Source: CAYVQB01 sp964453985 (lineage in GTDB: Bacteria > Babelota > Babeliae > Babelales > UASB340). Taken from it: a stretch of DNA of 52,841 nt. A program made the translations under genes and the position numbers. The stretch lies in contig CAYVQB010000004.1 in the NCBI GenBank assembly GCA_964453985.1, forward strand, positions 1-52,841, read 5' to 3'. The number at the start of each line of letters is the position of its first letter. The first letter of the stretch is position 1. Shown one piece after another: positions 49,853 to 52,841 of this stretch. Below the pieces are notes generated by a model. The model searched no databases, was not told where the DNA came from, and saw only the letters and a list, made by a program, of their open reading frames with translations.

Positions 49853-51964
49853 GTGAGAAATAAAGTCGTCTTTGGCTTGGTTTTAGTATTGTTTTCTGGG
49901 TGTGGTTTTTTTGTAAAAAGCGAAAAAGAGATTGATATGAAAGATTTTGCAAGAATTACAGAAGGTAAGTTTGAAAGTTTGTCTGACTTTACAAATCTTT
50001 TTCCTAAAAGCGTTGAAGATGTTCAAAACAGATCCGAGTATATGACTTCTAAAGCAAAAGAAGATCTTGCAAAGTTTTTAGCAATAAAAACAGAAGATCG
50101 TAATTTTGAAAATACAGTAAGAGGCTTTGATCAACTTGAAGCAAGGTTTGATAGAGCTATTTCTCCTATACATGTTTTAGAGATGGTTTCCCCTGACGAA
50201 AAAGTAAGGGTGGCTTGCAATAAGTCTATACAAACAATACAAGAGTTTGCTGTTGATGCTTTTTGTAATAAAGATATTTATTTGGCATTCAAGGGTTATG
50301 TTGAGGGTAATAAAAAACAAGAGAAACTAAACCCTGAGCAAGGATATGCTATCAATGAAGCTATGCAAGGTTTTACGCGTCAGGGCTTTGATTTACCTGA
50401 AGAAAAGTTTTTACAGGTAAAAGAATTAAGAAAAGAACTCGCGAAACTTTCTTTGGAATTTAGTACAAATATTAACTTAGATAAAAGTAAAATTGTAGTA
50501 AAAAAAGAAGAGCTTGAGGGGATGGATTCTCACTTCATTAATAGTTTAGATAAAGATAATGAAGGTAATTATATTTTACTTTGTAATGGTCCAACTTATA
50601 TGGATACAAAAGAACATTGTAAAGTTGGTGATACTCGTAAAAAAATGTATTTTGCTTATCAAAATAGAGCTTATCCTAAGAATATGGACTTACTAAAAGA
50701 GATTATAAATAAAAGAGATGAGCTTGCCAAACTATTAGGCTTTAAAAATTATGCAGAGTTGGATCTTGATTCCGAAATGATAAAAACTCCTGAAAGAGCA
50801 AAAAGTTTTTTGTTAGAATTAGGTGATAATGCATTAAGTAAGCTTGATAAAGAGTATTTTGAGCTTATAAAAGATTTGCCTGAAGGGGTGAATCTTGACA
50901 ATGGTAAGTTTTGTGCTTGGGATTTTGATTATACAAAAGAATGGTATAAGAAAAAGCATTTTGATATTGATGAACGCAAAATAGCAGAGTATTTTCCTGT
51001 ACAGAACACACTGGATAAAATTTTTGAAATTTATCAAAAATTCTTAGGCTTAACATTTAAATTTGCGGACTCTAAAAATATTTGGCATGAAGATGTAAAG
51101 GTTGTTCAGATTTACGATAAAGATGGACAAAAGCTTTTAGGAGTACTGTTTTTAGATCTTTATCCTAGAGAGAATAAATATTCCCATGCATGCATGTGTC
51201 CTATGGTTGCTACATTAGAATATAAAGACTGTTCTGGTAACTTGTACCAAGTACCTGCTGTGACAACTGTTATCGCAAATTTTCCAAAGGCAACAGGAGA
51301 TAGGCCTGCATTATTAAAGCATGATGATGTGAAGACATTTTTTCATGAGTTTGGACATGCAATGCATGGCTTATTAGGAAAAACAGAGCTTGAATCAACT
51401 TCTGGTACAAGTGTTAAGACAGATTTTGTTGAAGTGCCTTCTCAAATGTTTGAAGAGTGGTTATGGGATAAAGATATTCTTAAGATGATTAGTTGTCACT
51501 ATAAGACTGGTGAATCTTTACCAGGTGAGTTAATTGACAAAATGCTTAAACTCAAAACTTTTGATTCTGGATATTTTTTAACAAGACAATGTTTCTTGAG
51601 TTTGTTTGCTTTAGATTATTTTATGGATGGTAAAAATAAAGATACGGGTAAAATAAGACAAGGTTGGCATGATAAGTATATAAAATATATTAAATTTGAA
51701 CCAAATGATAATATGCCGGCTAGTTTTGGGCACTTAACTGGTTATGGTGCAAAGTATTATAGTTATATGTGGTCAAAGGTGTTTTCTTTAGATTTATTTA
51801 ATGAAATTAAAAAACATGGTTTGCTTAATCCTGAAATTGGCCAAAAGATAATAGAGACTGTTTTAGGTCGTGGTGGCAGTAATGATCCTGAGATTTTGGT
51901 GAAGAATTTCTTAGGAAGAGATGCTAACCAAAAGGCAATGCTAAAAGATTTGGGTATAAACTAA
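49853..51964 (+). CDS. M3-family metallopeptidase lipoprotein
   Basis: Zinc oligopeptidase of the M3 (thimet/oligopeptidase A/PrlC) family. The 703-residue product keeps FFHEFGHAMHGLLG with zinc-binding His498 and His502 and catalytic Glu499, then DFVEVPSQMFEEWLW with the third ligand Glu. It starts at GTG 49853 after TGAGGAG. The signal sequence ends in a lipobox (GLVLVLFSGCGFF), so this enzyme is probably an outer- or inner-membrane lipoprotein facing the periplasm, unlike the cytoplasmic relatives. It would suit breakdown of imported peptides. Confidence 0.88.
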   Translation: MRNKVVFGLVLVLFSGCGFFVKSEKEIDMKDFARITEGKFESLSDFTNLFPKSVEDVQNRSEYMTSKAKEDLAKFLAIKTEDRNFENTVRGFDQLEARFDRAISPIHVLEMVSPDEKVRVACNKSIQTIQEFAVDAFCNKDIYLAFKGYVEGNKKQEKLNPEQGYAINEAMQGFTRQGFDLPEEKFLQVKELRKELAKLSLEFSTNINLDKSKIVVKKEELEGMDSHFINSLDKDNEGNYILLCNGPTYMDTKEHCKVGDTRKKMYFAYQNRAYPKNMDLLKEIINKRDELAKLLGFKNYAELDLDSEMIKTPERAKSFLLELGDNALSKLDKEYFELIKDLPEGVNLDNGKFCAWDFDYTKEWYKKKHFDIDERKIAEYFPVQNTLDKIFEIYQKFLGLTFKFADSKNIWHEDVKVVQIYDKDGQKLLGVLFLDLYPRENKYSHACMCPMVATLEYKDCSGNLYQVPAVTTVIANFPKATGDRPALLKHDDVKTFFHEFGHAMHGLLGKTELESTSGTSVKTDFVEVPSQMFEEWLWDKDILKMISCHYKTGESLPGELIDKMLKLKTFDSGYFLTRQCFLSLFALDYFMDGKNKDTGKIRQGWHDKYIKYIKFEPNDNMPASFGHLTGYGAKYYSYMWSKVFSLDLFNEIKKHGLLNPEIGQKIIETVLGRGGSNDPEILVKNFLGRDANQKAMLKDLGIN

Positions 51965-51970
51965 AAAAAC

Positions 51971-51993
51971 AAGGGCGCGTGATACGCGCCCTT
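51971..51993. terminator. Terminator between convergent genes
   Basis: AAGGGCGCGT (51971-51980) pairs perfectly with ACGCGCCCTT (51984-51993) across GAT. On the minus strand it is followed by GTTTTTTT, so it fits best as terminator of the small cysteine-rich gene, and may also end the M3 peptidase transcript. Confidence 0.85.
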
Positions 51994-52003
51994 AAACTTT
52001 AAT

Positions 52004-52162
52004 CTATTCTTTGCAATCGTTACAATCGCAATCATCTTTGTGTTCGTCATTACAAGAGCAGTCATCTTGACCACAATCACACTTTGTTAATGCTTGTTCA
52101 TCTTTACAATCTTTGCATTCGCAAAACTCTTTTATTGCATCAATCACTTTCTTAATAGCCAT
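52004..52162 (-). CDS. Metallothionein-like cysteine-rich small protein
   Basis: A 52-residue protein with ten Cys arranged as three clusters: CECKDC (residues 14-19), CDCGQDDCSC (28-37) and CDCNDC (45-50), with one His and many Asp and Lys. C-x-C and C-x-x-C spacing and lack of aromatic residues after Phe13 are the hallmarks of metallothionein-type metal clusters. AAAGGAG lies eight bases before the ATG, and a terminator follows. It resembles no specific bacterial metallothionein that I can name. Binding of Zn, Cu or Cd is inferred from composition. Cotranscribed with the small membrane protein upstream. Confidence 0.75.
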   Translation of the reverse strand: MAIKKVIDAIKEFCECKDCKDEQALTKCDCGQDDCSCNDEHKDDCDCNDCKE

Positions 52163-52179
52163 GATAAATTCTCCTTTTT

Positions 52180-52329
52180 TTATAGATTTTGTTGGGTTTC
52201 ATAATATTTATAACTATCGAAATTTGTTATTTTTGTTGAATTGTCTTTGATGTAAAAAAAAGATAAAACCAATACGCTTATAATGGCTGGTCCAATCAAA
52301 ATGATCCGTATCTTTCTCTCCGATATCAT
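52180..52329 (-). CDS. Small single-span membrane protein
   Basis: A 49-residue protein: basic start MISERKIR, one hydrophobic helix IILIGPAIISVLVLSFFYI, then a polar tail with several Tyr (DSYKYYETQQ). GGGAG is seven bases before the ATG. Its stop is 17 bases before the cysteine-rich gene, which has its own ribosome-binding site within that gap, so the two form an operon. Function unknown. Its small size means it can easily be missed by gene callers. Confidence 0.6.
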   Translation of the reverse strand: MISERKIRIILIGPAIISVLVLSFFYIKDNSTKITNFDSYKYYETQQNL

Positions 52330-52609
52330 GGGTTTTCTCCCTTTTTTGGATATAATGTACCTGTTTTTAACTGTTTTGTATTATTTTAGTTAATTTTTGG
52401 CCAAAATTACTACTATTTTGTCTAAAAATATGTTTTTTATTGTTATTTTTCAGTTGTAAATTAATTTTGACTGATTTAGGGTACTAAAGTCAAGAATATG
52501 TTGATTTCTATATGCAAAAGTCGCTCTGGGCACTTGACTTTTATTGTAAATATTTTACAATTAGAAATATAGTATTGTTTAATGAAATTTTCATAAATAG
52601 AGGTTATTT
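52330..52609. other. AT-rich gap between divergent genes
   Basis: About 280 bases without a gene, between the minus-strand small-protein operon and the plus-strand gene at 52610. It is very AT-rich and must contain both promoters, but no single pair of boxes stands out. No clear inverted repeat was seen. Confidence 0.5.
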
Positions 52610-52841
52610 ATGAAAATGAATAAAAGATTTATATTTTTAGCACTTTTTAGTGTTTTGAGTTTACAAACGGTTTGTTACGGTATGTTTCCTTCTTTTCCTG
52701 ATAGTCAACCCAATTGCTTCCAAAAAACAACGCTAGAGGTGCTTTTAGAGGATAAAAAGTTTGAATGGTCGACTCGTTGGGATTCACTTAGACGTAGGTT
52801 AGAAGAAGCGAAGAATGAAGAGTCTTTGTGTATTATAGCTC
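52610..52841 (+). CDS. Secreted hypothetical protein, 3' end cut by window
   Basis: The first 77 residues of an exported protein: signal peptide (KRFIFLALFSVLSLQTVCYG) and a mature start with PSFPDSQPNCFQKTTLEVLL and charged helix. AGAGG lies before the ATG. The frame is still open at the last base of the window. Unknown family. Confidence 0.65.
   Translation, partial: MKMNKRFIFLALFSVLSLQTVCYGMFPSFPDSQPNCFQKTTLEVLLEDKKFEWSTRWDSLRRRLEEAKNEESLCIIA

Noticed and set aside
1..52841. CRISPR array, tRNA or rRNA genes
   Set aside because: No regularly spaced repeats, cloverleaf ends with T-arm consensus, or rRNA signatures were seen on reading both strands; a covariance search was not possible.

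Overview
The window is an AT-rich bacterial stretch of about 53 kb (roughly 30% G+C by eye) with one 100-base run of N at 5604-5703, so it comes from a draft scaffold. Gram-negative envelope genes (lpxB, a LolC/E-type permease, an outer-membrane beta-barrel, several lipoproteins) and peptidoglycan and division genes (murB, an AmiC-like amidase, murD, ftsW) sit among a very large number of unrecognised proteins with Sec signal peptides. Add an ankyrin-repeat protein, a secreted CX5R phosphatase and a queuine-type salvage pair (yhhQ-tgt), and the picture is a host-dependent bacterium such as the Dependentiae (TM6; Babela-like) of protists. That assignment is an inference from gene style, not from a marker tree.

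Layout. 1-3507 (+): lpxB, a secreted hypothetical protein, ssb, rplU, ending in a near-symmetrical bidirectional terminator shared with the convergent potassium-uptake operon ktrB-ktrA (-). 5818-7338 (+): outer-membrane barrel. 7381-14907 (-): an accessory block holding a family of four small secreted proteins that share leader and signal peptide, glycyl-tRNA synthetase, two small hypotheticals, and four tandem paralogues with repeated 5' and 3' flanks. 15115-17091 (+): a GC-rich folded element, then yhhQ and tgt. 17102-19412 (-): FkbM-type methyltransferase, a small secreted protein and murB. 19659-23769 (+): amidase, small membrane protein, murD, ftsW, then a 695-residue secreted protein. 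25949-27258 (-): two paralogous envelope proteins. 27367-28190: secreted phosphatase followed by a 133-bp non-autonomous mobile element. 28193-29260 (-): a short phosphoglycerate kinase. 29681-33750 (+): three exported proteins, one with ankyrin repeats. 33754-35699 (-): diguanylate-cyclase-like protein and Lol permease, divergent across a perfect 28-bp palindrome from a lipoprotein-rpiB pair. 36901-42609: secreted or unknown proteins, a frameshifted secreted peptide, a secreted alpha/beta hydrolase, a paralogous pair and a secreted ferritin-like protein. 42881-47672 (+): brnQ, a complete IS200-type element, ileS. 47795-51964 (+): a secreted degenerate Nudix-like protein, two small exported proteins and an M3-family metallopeptidase lipoprotein. 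52004-52329 (-): two very small genes encoding a single-span membrane peptide and a 52-residue protein with ten cysteines. The last gene is cut by the window edge.

Two observations stand out. The IS200-type element at 44064-44726 has the same ends as the 133-bp element at 28058-28190, so one transposase probably mobilises both; the full element now abuts and supplies the ribosome-binding site of ileS. The cysteine-rich protein looks like an undescribed metallothionein-like operon. The secreted-protein families appear to evolve as cassettes, with conserved leader and signal peptide and divergent mature parts. No tRNA, rRNA or CRISPR array was seen.
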